Positions 17,013-26,393 of a DNA stretch of 64,000 nt are shown piece by piece. The stretch spans positions 45,846 to 109,845 of the forward strand of contig CBDEWF010000043.1 in assembly GCA_965243775.1 (NCBI GenBank). The letters are read 5' to 3'. The DNA comes from Sansalvadorimonas sp965243775 (lineage in GTDB: Bacteria; Pseudomonadota; Gammaproteobacteria; Pseudomonadales; Endozoicomonadaceae). The notes beneath the pieces were generated by a model. That model was given only the letters and a program-made list of their open reading frames with translations. It did no database searches and was not told the DNA's origin. Numbering within the stretch: position 1 is the first letter of the stretch; each line of letters starts with the position of its first letter. The translations under genes and the position numbers were made by a program.

Positions 17013-19028
17013 ATGAATAGCTTGCAAGGAATAACAGAACAAAAGTATCTTTCAGGTGCTGTATATAATACCTCATTTCCCCAGCTACAACCAACTGGTC
17101 AATTTTCTTGTCGTCAGGTGACTGAGGTCAAAGTTGACTCAAGATTGTTCGGCTTAGATTCAAAAACATATTCAGAGGATGCAAAGTTTAAATTCAACCG
17201 GGATTTCAAAGAAATAACAGATAGAGAGTCAGAAGATACAGCTTGGACTTCATTATTTCACTCTAAGCCAATAGTAAATAGGGCTTGGAGAAACCCTGAA
17301 ATCATGAAGTATTTGCTTGAAATTTACAGTCAGTTTGTACACTCTTTTTGCAATGAAGCAGAAGCTATAAATACGACTGTTCGATTATCTGAATTCTTGT
17401 TGGCAATAGATAAAGAGGTGGTATCCTCTGAAAAAATAAACCCATTTGAACTTTTAATGAAATATCCAAAGTGCGTAAACAATAAACTTTTAATAAAATC
17501 TTGCGCTTGTTGTGCCAGAAATAGTATGGACAGTTTTTGTGAGAAAAATGTTATATTGTTTTGTGGTTTACTTCCTCTGATAATTGAGCTTGAAAATTAT
17601 GTGAACTTCTTTGAAATAAAATATGATTTTCTAGATCAGTTTCTCGCAGACTTTTTACTATCAATGATTTCAGGTGGAGGGAGAGATTTTTTCTTAAATA
17701 AAAAAACGGTTAGTAACTATTTAAAAACTTTCACTGAAAGAGAAGAATTGTTCGAATTCTTTCCCATAAAACATGAAAGGCTAAATCTATCTCCACTTTT
17801 TCTTATGTTAAATGATTATTATTGGAGTAAATTATATAACCCTGACATAAAGACAGTAGATCTTTCTAAAAAAAATGATTTGAGGTCTTTCTTTTATAAC
17901 TCCGCAGCACCACAATATTTATTCGATATTGTTTTTGGTGGATTTTTAGCTTGTGATCAATCTTATTATGATGAACTAGCATGTAAAGCTCAGAGTTCTA
18001 TACCAAAAACCAGTCTCTTACGAAGGGCAGAATTTAATCCCGAGCTTGTAAGGTTTGGAGAAGAATATGAATTTAGCTTTGAAAGCACGTCAAATGAAAG
18101 ATATTCAATAGATCTCCTTATAACAAAGTGGTCTGAATATATATCTTATAAAATATCATCCATGAACATACCTGAATCAGAATTTTCGATTACCACTAAA
18201 CATGGAGTTCAGCGAAAAGAACTTTATTTCACTTTCGGTGACTGGAATTGCAAGTTCTATAATGATTATGGTCTTTTTGAGGTAAATTGTAGCCCGTATA
18301 CAATAGGGCAATTTTTTACTTGCAATGGAACTACCTATACCGCTTACGAGCTGTTTGATTTATTTATTAATTCCCCTGCAAACCAGTTTCTATTGAAAGG
18401 TATATCTGGGCATAAGCATATAGACATCCGAAACTCTATTTCAAATAATCCGGAGTTGTTATTAAGATTTTTACTTTCAGTAGAAAATGAAAGCTATTTA
18501 ACCAAAGCCCTTGGCAGAGACAGTGCGTGTAAGTCTCACTTTCCATACCTGTCTATGTGTGATGGTGCTTCTCAGTGGAAAACGCTTATAGATCGCACCG
18601 TCCAATTAGTTAATAGAGAGCTTGCTGCCGGAAAGGATACACAACCAATGGAGTTTTACACTTATGCATACGCTTTTCAACATTTGTGGAGCTTAAGACA
18701 TGCATATTGTCCAGCTAAAATTAGACTTTGCCCACAACATGCAAGCAATCATTTAGAAAAAAGAGTTTGTGAACCAGATGGAACACTCGAATTACGTTTT
18801 TGGCATTGTGCTCGAACAGGTCAAGAAGCAAGAAAAATTAACGAGATAATACTTGCATGGATGAATACACTATCGCAAAAACAAAAGAATAAAGTACCAT
18901 TATTTTACGAATCAAGTGATTTAGAAAATTTTGACTCAAACAGAGAAGTAGAAATGCTCTTTGATAATTTCTGTGAAAGTATAGGTCTATCTCCAATAGA
19001 ATATCGAGATTTGATGCGACTTACTTGA
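17013..19028 (+). CDS. Amidoligase-like protein (GCS/COOH-NH2 ligase superfamily) with long N-terminal extension
   Basis: The product is about 671 residues from the ATG at 17013 (TAGGTG just upstream); a TTG at 16968 is in frame but less likely. The C-terminal half carries the order of motifs of the glutamine-synthetase-like amidoligases: GEEYEFSFE at about 349 (canonical GxExE), LFEVNCSPY, GISGHKHIDI (the sGxHxH element) and DGTLELRFW (the TxExR element). These residues bind ATP and metal in the superfamily, whose members join a carboxylate to an amine to form peptide-like bonds. The N-terminal ~330 residues are helical, Cys-containing (SCACCARNS) and unrecognised. No signal peptide is seen. 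The gene is AT-rich and stands alone next to the cassette cluster. Assignment rests on motif order, so the reaction and substrates remain open. Confidence 0.6.
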   Translation: MNSLQGITEQKYLSGAVYNTSFPQLQPTGQFSCRQVTEVKVDSRLFGLDSKTYSEDAKFKFNRDFKEITDRESEDTAWTSLFHSKPIVNRAWRNPEIMKYLLEIYSQFVHSFCNEAEAINTTVRLSEFLLAIDKEVVSSEKINPFELLMKYPKCVNNKLLIKSCACCARNSMDSFCEKNVILFCGLLPLIIELENYVNFFEIKYDFLDQFLADFLLSMISGGGRDFFLNKKTVSNYLKTFTEREELFEFFPIKHERLNLSPLFLMLNDYYWSKLYNPDIKTVDLSKKNDLRSFFYNSAAPQYLFDIVFGGFLACDQSYYDELACKAQSSIPKTSLLRRAEFNPELVRFGEEYEFSFESTSNERYSIDLLITKWSEYISYKISSMNIPESEFSITTKHGVQRKELYFTFGDWNCKFYNDYGLFEVNCSPYTIGQFFTCNGTTYTAYELFDLFINSPANQFLLKGISGHKHIDIRNSISNNPELLLRFLLSVENESYLTKALGRDSACKSHFPYLSMCDGASQWKTLIDRTVQLVNRELAAGKDTQPMEFYTYAYAFQHLWSLRHAYCPAKIRLCPQHASNHLEKRVCEPDGTLELRFWHCARTGQEARKINEIILAWMNTLSQKQKNKVPLFYESSDLENFDSNREVEMLFDNFCESIGLSPIEYRDLMRLT

Positions 19029-19151
19029 TAATGTGTTTTTGCGAATACATAACATGAAGATATACAGTTGTGACATCCCTGTCACTGGTAAAACTGTCGA
19101 TTCAGGCCAATAGTTCTTTGAAGTCTGAGGAAAATAAAGCGAATAACGCCA

Positions 19152-20672
19152 TCATTTTTTCTTTTGTCGTTCTTTTCGTTTTGCTTTCGCTTGTTCTGCC
19201 CTCAATTGCTGGTTAAGCGACTGGTTATCCCACTTTAAGAAGTCGGGCATTTTCACACGTGACCACAGAGATGAGATTTTTTTTCTGCCGAAATAAACGG
19301 CTCCTACCCCTGTGACCAAAGCCACTGTAGGTACGGTGATGTGAGGGTGCGGCACTAGAGCATAAGCGCTGCCGACATAGCCGGAAATCTCAGGCAGTGA
19401 TGCATAAACACTATAGGCATAGCCGGAGAAATCGGGCAGTGATGCATAAGTACTGTTTGCATAACCTAAAACTGTTTGCAAAGTTGTACTGATTACACCG
19501 CCCTCACCAGCACCTGGGGAAGGTGTAACACTCGGCAGGCCAGTTTCATTGAGTGTGTTGATTACAGTGGGCGTAAAGCCTGTAATCGTGTCGGTAATAT
19601 CAGGTGTAACAGAAGCGGTGACATTTGGGGCAATGGTTGTTGTTATAGTTTCTGTAATCGTACTGGTTTCCATGCCGGTAAGATTGGGTGCCACTGTTAG
19701 ATTTGGAACAATAGTGGTTGTAAACGTTTCTGTGACGGTGCTGACTGTTTCAGTAAGGTTAGACAGGGTGGCAGTACCATTGGCGAGACTGTCAATGGGA
19801 TCCTCTGCCAAAGCTGCCAAGGGGGCTAGAAACCCTGTAACTGCCCTGAGTGTCGTGCCGGCTGAAAGACGACCATGCTTATGTCTGGTTGGAGAAGAAT
19901 TAAATGTAAAGACCTGACCTTCTTTCTTTTGCTGGTAGTTAGCAGTGATGATTGCGGAGTTATCAAGATCAGCATTTCCCGTTATGCAGTTATGGTTGTT
20001 GTGAACCAGGATTGTTGTGTTCGACAACCGGGGTAATGAATCTGAGGTATTAATCAATTGGGGCTGCAGGCTTTGGGCATCTTCGTTGCTCTGGGTTAAG
20101 TCTATATACAGGTCTTTAATAGAAAGCCGTCCCTGATCCTTGCATGTTATGGCTGCCCCTGTTTCAAGAAGGCTTGCAGTTATAGTGATATCAGCAATTT
20201 CAGTCGGGGTAAATGCGTGGGGGGCTATCTCAGCACTTGTTGCTGCCTTCCGTCCTGATATATGTACGGTTTGGTTACCCCTTATTACAACGGGGACATT
20301 CCATTCCAGAGAATCATTGATGATTGCATGAATATTCGCATTATCAGGGGCTTCTTCCAGCGCCTCTACCAAGGGAATTATCCCTGTAGACTTATCAAGT
20401 CGCATATTGCTGACCTTTGCCTGCAAAACCGGAACCGATGCAACTCTAGATGGCTCAGGAGCAACATCCAGTTCATAGCGAAGAGGCCTGCGTGTATAAG
20501 TTGGAGTTCCTGATCTGGTACTGTAACTCGTTTTGGTTTGCCAGGATTCCGGGTTGAGAAGTAAAGCTGGTGCTGTTGTTAAAGAGGACTTGACTGCATA
20601 GGCCTGTAGGGCGGGCAATGCGGAAAAGAGCAGCAGAATGGCTCCAAACATTACGCGCTGGAGATACAACAT
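19152..20672 (-). CDS. Secreted Thr-rich surface protein with beta-helix-like N-terminus and C-terminal membrane anchor
   Basis: The 506-residue product begins with a signal peptide (MFGAILLLFSALPALQAYA). Residues about 85-260 have the spacing of a right-handed beta-helix: short strands with stacked I/V/L and Asn turns (VVIRGNQTVHISGRK, NTTILVHNNHNCITGN). Residues about 285-390 are a stalk rich in Thr, with repeats of the type TETITTTIAPN. Two copies of a YASLPxxSGY unit follow. A single hydrophobic segment (VPTVALVTGVGAVYFG) and a strongly basic tail (KAKRKERQKKK) anchor the protein in the inner membrane with the tail inside. The family is not recognised. The architecture suggests an envelope protein or adhesin-like molecule; ligand unknown. 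Confidence 0.6.
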   Translation of the reverse strand: MLYLQRVMFGAILLLFSALPALQAYAVKSSLTTAPALLLNPESWQTKTSYSTRSGTPTYTRRPLRYELDVAPEPSRVASVPVLQAKVSNMRLDKSTGIIPLVEALEEAPDNANIHAIINDSLEWNVPVVIRGNQTVHISGRKAATSAEIAPHAFTPTEIADITITASLLETGAAITCKDQGRLSIKDLYIDLTQSNEDAQSLQPQLINTSDSLPRLSNTTILVHNNHNCITGNADLDNSAIITANYQQKKEGQVFTFNSSPTRHKHGRLSAGTTLRAVTGFLAPLAALAEDPIDSLANGTATLSNLTETVSTVTETFTTTIVPNLTVAPNLTGMETSTITETITTTIAPNVTASVTPDITDTITGFTPTVINTLNETGLPSVTPSPGAGEGGVISTTLQTVLGYANSTYASLPDFSGYAYSVYASLPEISGYVGSAYALVPHPHITVPTVALVTGVGAVYFGRKKISSLWSRVKMPDFLKWDNQSLNQQLRAEQAKAKRKERQKKK

Positions 20673-20925
20673 GACATACTCCTGAATTGAACAGGGATTC
20701 TTTCAGCAGGGGGAGGCAACTGTATAAATAGTTTCAGATGGTTCTGCTAGCCGAAATGCAAAATTCGTATATGAGGTATGCTAGGTATAGAAGAAAAACA
20801 TAATTGCCTGATACCTTCCAGTGGAAATCACTTCAAGTGCGGTTATGTTGCGCGAACTTTATTGCAGACCAAATTATAATTGGTCACTATCAGCCTAAAG
20901 AACAATAACAAGTGGTACAGCTATT

Positions 20926-23900
20926 ATGGCAGGCTGGTTAATTGCTCTGGTATCTCTTCTTTATGCAGGCAGCCTGTTTGCTATTGCCTGGTATGGTGAC
21001 AGGCGGGATCGTTTTCGCAGGGGCAGATGGCAGCCACTGGTTTACAGCCTGACACTGGCCGTGTACTGCACATCCTGGTCTTTCTTCGGTGCCGTGGGGC
21101 AGGCTGTGGTTTCGCCCTGGTCTTTTATTCCCATTTATCTTGCCCCTATTCTGCTGATGCTTTTGTTCTGGCGACTACAGGTACGGATGATTGTGATCAG
21201 CAAGCAGGAAAATATTACGTCCGTTGCTGATTTTATGGCTGCCCGTTATGGCCGCTCAAGACTGGTAGCCGTTGTTGCGACATCTATCGCGGTGCTGGGC
21301 GTTATTCCTTACATCGCCCTGCAGCTAAAAGCCATTGTTATGGGATACAGTGTACTGGTCTCTGACCAGATTCTGTTTTCCAGTCAGGCGTCTGCCAGTG
21401 GTGATACGGCTCTGCTTGTGGCCCTGGTATTGGCGGCTTTCAGTATTCTCTTTGGTACCCGCCACCTCGATACCACTGAGCATCATCATGGGGTTATGCT
21501 CGCTATTGCCGTTGAATCGGTGTTAAAACTGCTGGCTTTTCTGGCTGTTGGGCTGGTTACTCTCTGGCATGTTCCAGAAAAATTCTCTGCTGAAACCATT
21601 GCTTCTCTGAAACCTCCCTCCCCGGGGGAGTGGGGGGATCTGACTGTGCTGACCATTGTGTCCATGTCGGCCTATTTCTGCCTGCCTCGGCAGTTTCATG
21701 TCTCTGTGGTTGAAAATGAACAGGTTGAGCATTTCAATATTGCTCGCTGGATCTTCCCCGGTTATCTGCTGTTGATGGCACTGTTTGTTCTTCCCATTGC
21801 TCTGACAGGGGAAGAGCTGCTCGCCCCCGGTGTCGGACCGGATACCTATGTAATCAGTCTGCCCATGGGGCTGGGAAATTATGGTCTGGCGATGCTGGCC
21901 TATATCGGTGGCATGTCAGCCGCCATCAGTATGGTGGTGGTGTCAGTGATTGCACTGGCCATCATGCTCGGCAATGAAGTTGTTGTTCCTTTGCTGTTGC
22001 GGGGGCGCAGTCTGGATGATAAATCGTTTCGTGAATTGAAATGGCTGCTGCTCAATATACGACGCAGCCTGATTGTTGGTCTGTTACTGCTGGCCTGGAG
22101 TTTCACCCGGTTTATTGAAGGGCAGCCACTGGCTGCTCTTGGTTTTATGTCTTTCACCGCTTTGGCACAGTTGGCACCGGGTCTTATTGGCGGTCTGCTG
22201 TGGCGAGGCAGTAATCGTAATGGCGTTGTTTCCGGTATTCTGGCAGGAGGCGTGCTCTGGCTCCTGCTGCTGGTGCTTCCTGCAGCGGGCTTTGAGATAG
22301 CTCTTCTTAATCAGCTATCACAGTTTTCCTCAGGAAATACCCAGACTGCCGCTATGGTCGCCAGTTTGCTGGCCAACCTAGTCTGTTACTGGCTGGGTTC
22401 TCTGTTCTTTTTGCCCAGACTGCAGGAGCGTCATCAGGCTGGTCGATTTATGGATGTCCAGGTTCCAGGCAGAAGTGATCTTCCTCAGGGCAATATCCGG
22501 GTTGATGACCTGGAACAGCTGGCTGCGCGCTTTATTGGAGAGCGAAAAGCCCGTACAGCCTTTGAGATGGCAGCTGGTGATGAACAGCCCTGGTTTTTCC
22601 GGCAGCGGAAGGCATCACCAGATCTGCTGGTTATTACAGAACGTCTGCTGGCCAGTGTTCTTGGGGCATCTTCTGCTCGCATTGTCATAAAAAGTGCATT
22701 GAAAGGTCAGACAATGGATCTCACCGATGTTGAAGATATTGTGGGTGAAGCATCTACTGTGCTGACTTTTAACCGGGAACTGCTGCAAAGCTCTATTGAA
22801 AATATCAACCAGGGCGTCAGCGTTATTGATCGGGATCTGCGTCTGGTAGCCTGGAATCGGCGTTATGTGGAGATGTTCCATTACCCGGAAAAGCTGGTGC
22901 GTTATGGCCGGCATATCTCAGAGTTGATCCTGTTTAACGCCCGTCGCGGGCTGTGTGGTCCAGGAGACCCACACCAGCATGTGCAGAAACGATTGAACTG
23001 GCTGAACAGAGGCACACCTCATAAGTCAGTCAGGGAGTATCCGGATGGGCAGGTGATTCAGATCCAGGGCAGCCCCATGCCGGGAGGTGGTTTTGTTATG
23101 AGCTTTTCCGATATTACCGAGTTTCGGGAGGTTGAGGACAAGCTAAAACGGACAAATGAGGAACTGGAACTGCGGGTGCGGGAGAGAACCGGTGAGCTGG
23201 AACAGCTGAATGCTGCTCTGTTACAGGCTAAACATCAGGCTGAACAGGCCAACCACTCCCGCAGCCTGTTTTATACCACGATCAGCCATGATCTGATGCA
23301 GCCTATGCATGCAGCAAGGCTGTTTGCGGCCTCCATGGTGGATGAGTTCCGTGATGGGCGAGCCGGTGAACTGGCTGCCAAGCTGGATGGCTCCCTGAAA
23401 GTGGCTGAGGATCTGCTCAAGGATCTACAGCAGCTGTCACGGCTTGAAACTGGTCGTGTGTCGTGCAATATCGAACCTTTCTCTGTGGGTGAGCTGCTGA
23501 ACTCACTGGAAGCCGACTTCAGTGTTCTGGCGGATCAGTATCAGGTTCATTTCCGTCTGGTGAACTGTGACCATGTGATAGCAAGTGACAAGGTACTGCT
23601 GCGCCGGGTATTGCAGAATTTTCTGGCCAACGCATTCCGCTACGCCAAAAGTGGTTCGGTTATGCTGATATGCAGACGTGCTGGTGACAGGTTGCGTATC
23701 GAAGTACGGGACAGTGGCCCCGGTATACCAAGAAAAAAACAGGATGAAGTGTTCAAAGCCTTTCAGAGACTTGATCATTCCGATGCCCAGGGACTGGGAC
23801 TGGGGCTGGCCATTTCCCGGGGTATTGCAAGGTTGTTGAAACACGATATCGACCTGCGTTCTGAAACTGGTCGTGGTGCTGTATTTTCAATTTCAGCTCC

Positions 23901-24339
23901 CCGGGCTGAATTGCCTGCCTATCGCCCGCCGGTAAAGCCACCAGTCAGCGTTGGCAATCATATGGATGGTTGTACTGTTCTCTGTGTTGATAATGATGAA
24001 ATGATCCTTGAAGGCATGTCCTCTCTGTTAACCCGGTGGGGTGCGGTTTCTTTTATTGCCCGCAACAAGGATGAAGCGCTGAGTCTGGCAGAGAAGCATG
24101 AACTGGATATTATTCTGGCGGATTATCATCTGGATGATGGTGTCAATGGACATAGCGTTGTCCGGGAAGTGGAAAATTGCCTTGGCCGGGATCTGCCAGT
24201 GATAGTGATTTCTGCTGATGCGTCCCCAAGGCTGAGGGCGCAACTGAAAGCAGAAGGGATGGGCTATCTTGCCAAGCCGGTAAAGCCGGCAGCACTAAGA
24301 GCTTTGATGCATCGAATGCTGGCCGTCTCAGTTAACTGA
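20926..24339 (+). CDS. crbS: Hybrid sensor histidine kinase with sodium/solute symporter domain (CrbS/MxtR-like)
   Basis: This 1137-residue inner-membrane protein senses carbon supply and drives the acetate switch in relatives. Residues 1 to about 490 are a sodium:solute symporter (SSS) fold with 12-13 hydrophobic segments. A PAS domain follows (about 625-740, ENINQGVSVIDRDLRLVAWN), then a short coiled coil, HisKA with phospho-acceptor His at about 788 (TTISHDLMQPMHAA), and HATPase with N box NFLANAFRYA and G boxes DSGPGIP and GLGLGLAIS. The receiver domain from about 1008 has the phospho-acceptor Asp at about 1066 (ILADYHLDDG). In Vibrio (CrbS) and Pseudomonas (MxtR) this architecture pairs with a LuxR-type regulator and controls acs. 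The likely partner is at 24957, separated by the convergent amidase gene. The ATG at 20926 is in the right place for the first membrane helix. Confidence 0.93.
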   Translation: MAGWLIALVSLLYAGSLFAIAWYGDRRDRFRRGRWQPLVYSLTLAVYCTSWSFFGAVGQAVVSPWSFIPIYLAPILLMLLFWRLQVRMIVISKQENITSVADFMAARYGRSRLVAVVATSIAVLGVIPYIALQLKAIVMGYSVLVSDQILFSSQASASGDTALLVALVLAAFSILFGTRHLDTTEHHHGVMLAIAVESVLKLLAFLAVGLVTLWHVPEKFSAETIASLKPPSPGEWGDLTVLTIVSMSAYFCLPRQFHVSVVENEQVEHFNIARWIFPGYLLLMALFVLPIALTGEELLAPGVGPDTYVISLPMGLGNYGLAMLAYIGGMSAAISMVVVSVIALAIMLGNEVVVPLLLRGRSLDDKSFRELKWLLLNIRRSLIVGLLLLAWSFTRFIEGQPLAALGFMSFTALAQLAPGLIGGLLWRGSNRNGVVSGILAGGVLWLLLLVLPAAGFEIALLNQLSQFSSGNTQTAAMVASLLANLVCYWLGSLFFLPRLQERHQAGRFMDVQVPGRSDLPQGNIRVDDLEQLAARFIGERKARTAFEMAAGDEQPWFFRQRKASPDLLVITERLLASVLGASSARIVIKSALKGQTMDLTDVEDIVGEASTVLTFNRELLQSSIENINQGVSVIDRDLRLVAWNRRYVEMFHYPEKLVRYGRHISELILFNARRGLCGPGDPHQHVQKRLNWLNRGTPHKSVREYPDGQVIQIQGSPMPGGGFVMSFSDITEFREVEDKLKRTNEELELRVRERTGELEQLNAALLQAKHQAEQANHSRSLFYTTISHDLMQPMHAARLFAASMVDEFRDGRAGELAAKLDGSLKVAEDLLKDLQQLSRLETGRVSCNIEPFSVGELLNSLEADFSVLADQYQVHFRLVNCDHVIASDKVLLRRVLQNFLANAFRYAKSGSVMLICRRAGDRLRIEVRDSGPGIPRKKQDEVFKAFQRLDHSDAQGLGLGLAISRGIARLLKHDIDLRSETGRGAVFSISAPRAELPAYRPPVKPPVSVGNHMDGCTVLCVDNDEMILEGMSSLLTRWGAVSFIARNKDEALSLAEKHELDIILADYHLDDGVNGHSVVREVENCLGRDLPVIVISADASPRLRAQLKAEGMGYLAKPVKPAALRALMHRMLAVSVN

Positions 24340-24358
24340 GGAAGAGTGCATATATCTG

Positions 24359-24970
24359 TTAGCCGTTCATAGCTGTTTCAGTGAGCAGCTTCATACCTGA
24401 CAGATTCAGATAGTCACGGAGCCCTGTGGTGCCATTCTGGTGCTGGTTAATGGGGGAATAGTCCGGGAACAGTGCTAACGGCTGGCCATGATCATCAATC
24501 ATATGGGAGCGGTCGCTGGTGAACCGTTTGAGAAACTCTTCCCCTTTTATCTTTCGCTGGTAAACCTGGTGCTGCCGCTGTAGTGTCTTCTGGGGGTAAA
24601 AGCTTTTTTGAAAATAAGTTTTCCCTGAGACTGGAAACTCAAGACAGGTATCGAAATCGAGCACCAGACTTCCAGACTCTGCAGTCACCAGCAGAACAAC
24701 ATGGTAATCCCACCAGACTGGCTGATCAGGAGAAGGACTGCTTCGTTGCTGCAGGATAGGTGTCTGGCGGGCATGACTGGATAGAAAAAGGGCATGCAGT
24801 CTGTTTATCAGTACTCCCTGTTTTACCAGATCCCGGCACAGGCACCAGATATTCTCTTCACAGAACTGTTCAGTATAAATGAAGGCAGATCGATCCAGTT
24901 TGGTAACGTCGGCAACTTTGGCCGTAGAAGGGTCAGCGGAAGGAATTGTAGAAGAGTCAGACCATTTCAT
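24359..24970 (-). CDS. Protein N-terminal glutamine amidohydrolase (NTAQ1 family, WDYHV)
   Basis: The enzyme family converts N-terminal Gln of proteins to Glu, which in eukaryotes feeds the Arg/N-degron pathway. The 203 residues from the ATG at 24970 match the ~205 of animal NTAQ1. The catalytic triad is intact: Cys37 in FCEENIW, His90 in the WDYHVVLL signature, Asp105 in LDFDT. The later motifs FASDRSHM (here FTSDRSHM) and an LxDY end segment are also conserved. I use the ATG at 24970 because it lies inside the last codons of crbR (14-base overlap, ATGAAATGGTCTGA), so the two are translationally coupled; the frame is open 21 codons further but this would overlap crbR more. The assignment is very secure. 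Whether it acts on the cell's own proteins or on host proteins is unknown. Confidence 0.93.
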   Translation of the reverse strand: MKWSDSSTIPSADPSTAKVADVTKLDRSAFIYTEQFCEENIWCLCRDLVKQGVLINRLHALFLSSHARQTPILQQRSSPSPDQPVWWDYHVVLLVTAESGSLVLDFDTCLEFPVSGKTYFQKSFYPQKTLQRQHQVYQRKIKGEEFLKRFTSDRSHMIDDHGQPLALFPDYSPINQHQNGTTGLRDYLNLSGMKLLTETAMNG

Positions 24971-25610
24971 TAACCGGATCCAGTTCAGCCTGTTGTAAAA
25001 CGATAACCGCCTGGGTTCTGTTATTAACGCCAAGTTTGCGGAATATAGCTGTCAGGTGCGCTTTGATGGTGGCTTCTGAAACTTGCAGCTCCCAGGCAAT
25101 CTGTTTGTTTCTCAAGCCAGAGTTAATCATCTCCAGTACTTTTAGCTGTTGTGGTGTCAGCGAAGCCAGTTTCTCGGTCATGTCCAGGGCTGAATCATCG
25201 GAGGCTGGTGCAGGACCTATGTTGTCAGGAAGCCAGATATCACCCGCCAGTATACTGCTGATGGCAGAGGTGATGGTTTCCAGGGGGGAGGACTTGGGTA
25301 TAAAACCGCTGGCTCCATGCTCCAGTGCTTTATGGATAACTTCCGGCTCCTCCCGGGCAGAAATAATGACAACAGGAATATCTGGATAGTTGTTGCGGAG
25401 ATAAAGCAAGGCAGAAAAACCATGGGCCCCTGGAATATGTAAATCAAGAAGAACAAGGTCAGGAACTTCACTATTTTTCAGCAGTTTTTGCAGGGCATCC
25501 AGACTGTCCGCTTCGGCAATATCAACCTGCTCCCAGGAGTTCTGGAGTGCTCCATTCAGGGCTGAACAGAACAGGGGGTGATCTTCAGTAATCACAATCC
25601 GGTAGTTCAT
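24957..25610 (-). CDS. crbR: LuxR-type response regulator (CrbR/ErdR-like)
   Basis: This 217-residue DNA-binding protein is the likely partner of the CrbS-like kinase. The receiver domain has acidic residues at ITEDHPLF (9-10), the phospho-acceptor Asp56 in LVLLDLHIPG and a Lys in FIPKSS. The C-terminal NarL/LuxR helix-turn-helix runs from about 150 (LTPQQLKVLEMINSGLRNKQ) to 208 (FRKLGVNNRTQAVIVLQ). In Vibrio cholerae and Pseudomonas this regulator activates acs and acetate uptake. The gene is followed by the NTAQ1-like gene with a 14-base overlap, an unusual operon partner. No regulator-binding site could be identified by eye upstream of acs or actP. Confidence 0.9.
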   Translation of the reverse strand: MNYRIVITEDHPLFCSALNGALQNSWEQVDIAEADSLDALQKLLKNSEVPDLVLLDLHIPGAHGFSALLYLRNNYPDIPVVIISAREEPEVIHKALEHGASGFIPKSSPLETITSAISSILAGDIWLPDNIGPAPASDDSALDMTEKLASLTPQQLKVLEMINSGLRNKQIAWELQVSEATIKAHLTAIFRKLGVNNRTQAVIVLQQAELDPVNEMV

Positions 25611-25730
25611 GGTGCCGGTTCTTATAGTTTTGCTTGAATCTGTGACAGGTTGCCAGCGCTGGCCGGGAGTGTCAAATCAGCAAAACCTAGCTGCTGCAGG
25701 GGGCTTCAGGTATTGAGTGATCAGAGCACT

Positions 25731-26258
25731 TTAGTTAGCTGAAATACCGTTGGTGATTGGAACTCCATCGATATGGAGATTCCATCCCTGCGTGTAATTG
25801 TTGCGACATATTTTGGGTAAGTACTCAGCAGGAATACGGTGAATTGAACTCTTATGGTAGGCACAGTACCAGCGCATTGAGCCATTGGTTTCTGTTGGAA
25901 AGTAAAGAATTCGAGCCCTGCTGGGAATATCATCTGCAAACTTGGCAATATTCAGGTTAGCGACAAACCGAACGGGCTGAGAACCACCCAAAGGGGTGCA
26001 TTGTATTAAGGATATATATTCTGTTTTCAGCCCTGTATCGCTAAAATTATTGCAGTATTCGGATATTGTTCCCTTAGAGCGATAAAACTCGGTCATATCA
26101 TTTCCAGCTCTCTTTAACAGAGGAAGAATCTCTCCGCCGATTATGGCTCGCAAGCGGTGTGTCTGATAAGCTGGTATCGCAATTGAAGCCAGGATTCCTA
26201 TAATGGCAATTGCTACCACTATTTCAAATAATGAAAATCCCGAGTTCCTAATGCCCAT
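25731..26258 (-). CDS. Type IV pilin-like protein, paralogue 2
   Basis: This 175-residue protein starts with a short basic leader and a class III prepilin site, NSGFSLFEIVVAIAIIGIL, with Gly before the cut and Glu at mature position 5. Such proteins are cleaved and N-methylated by PilD and assemble into type IV pili or a type II secretion pseudopilus. The C-terminal part has cysteine pairs (YCNNF/IQCTPL, WYCAYH/KICRNN) and matches its neighbour at 26394 over nearly the full length, so the two arose by tandem duplication. No other pilus genes lie in the window, so these could be minor pilins working with a machine encoded elsewhere. Confidence 0.85.
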   Translation of the reverse strand: MGIRNSGFSLFEIVVAIAIIGILASIAIPAYQTHRLRAIIGGEILPLLKRAGNDMTEFYRSKGTISEYCNNFSDTGLKTEYISLIQCTPLGGSQPVRFVANLNIAKFADDIPSRARILYFPTETNGSMRWYCAYHKSSIHRIPAEYLPKICRNNYTQGWNLHIDGVPITNGISAN

Positions 26259-26393
26259 TGTTCAGTCACCCATTTGCCTAAAAACAAGCCTCTACAGTGA
26301 GTTAAGCACTTGTTGAATTGGAATGCAGAGGTAGATTGGTACTTTTGCAGTTTTTGTTAACTGAGTTGTGTGTATGTCAGTAGATCCTGTGCG

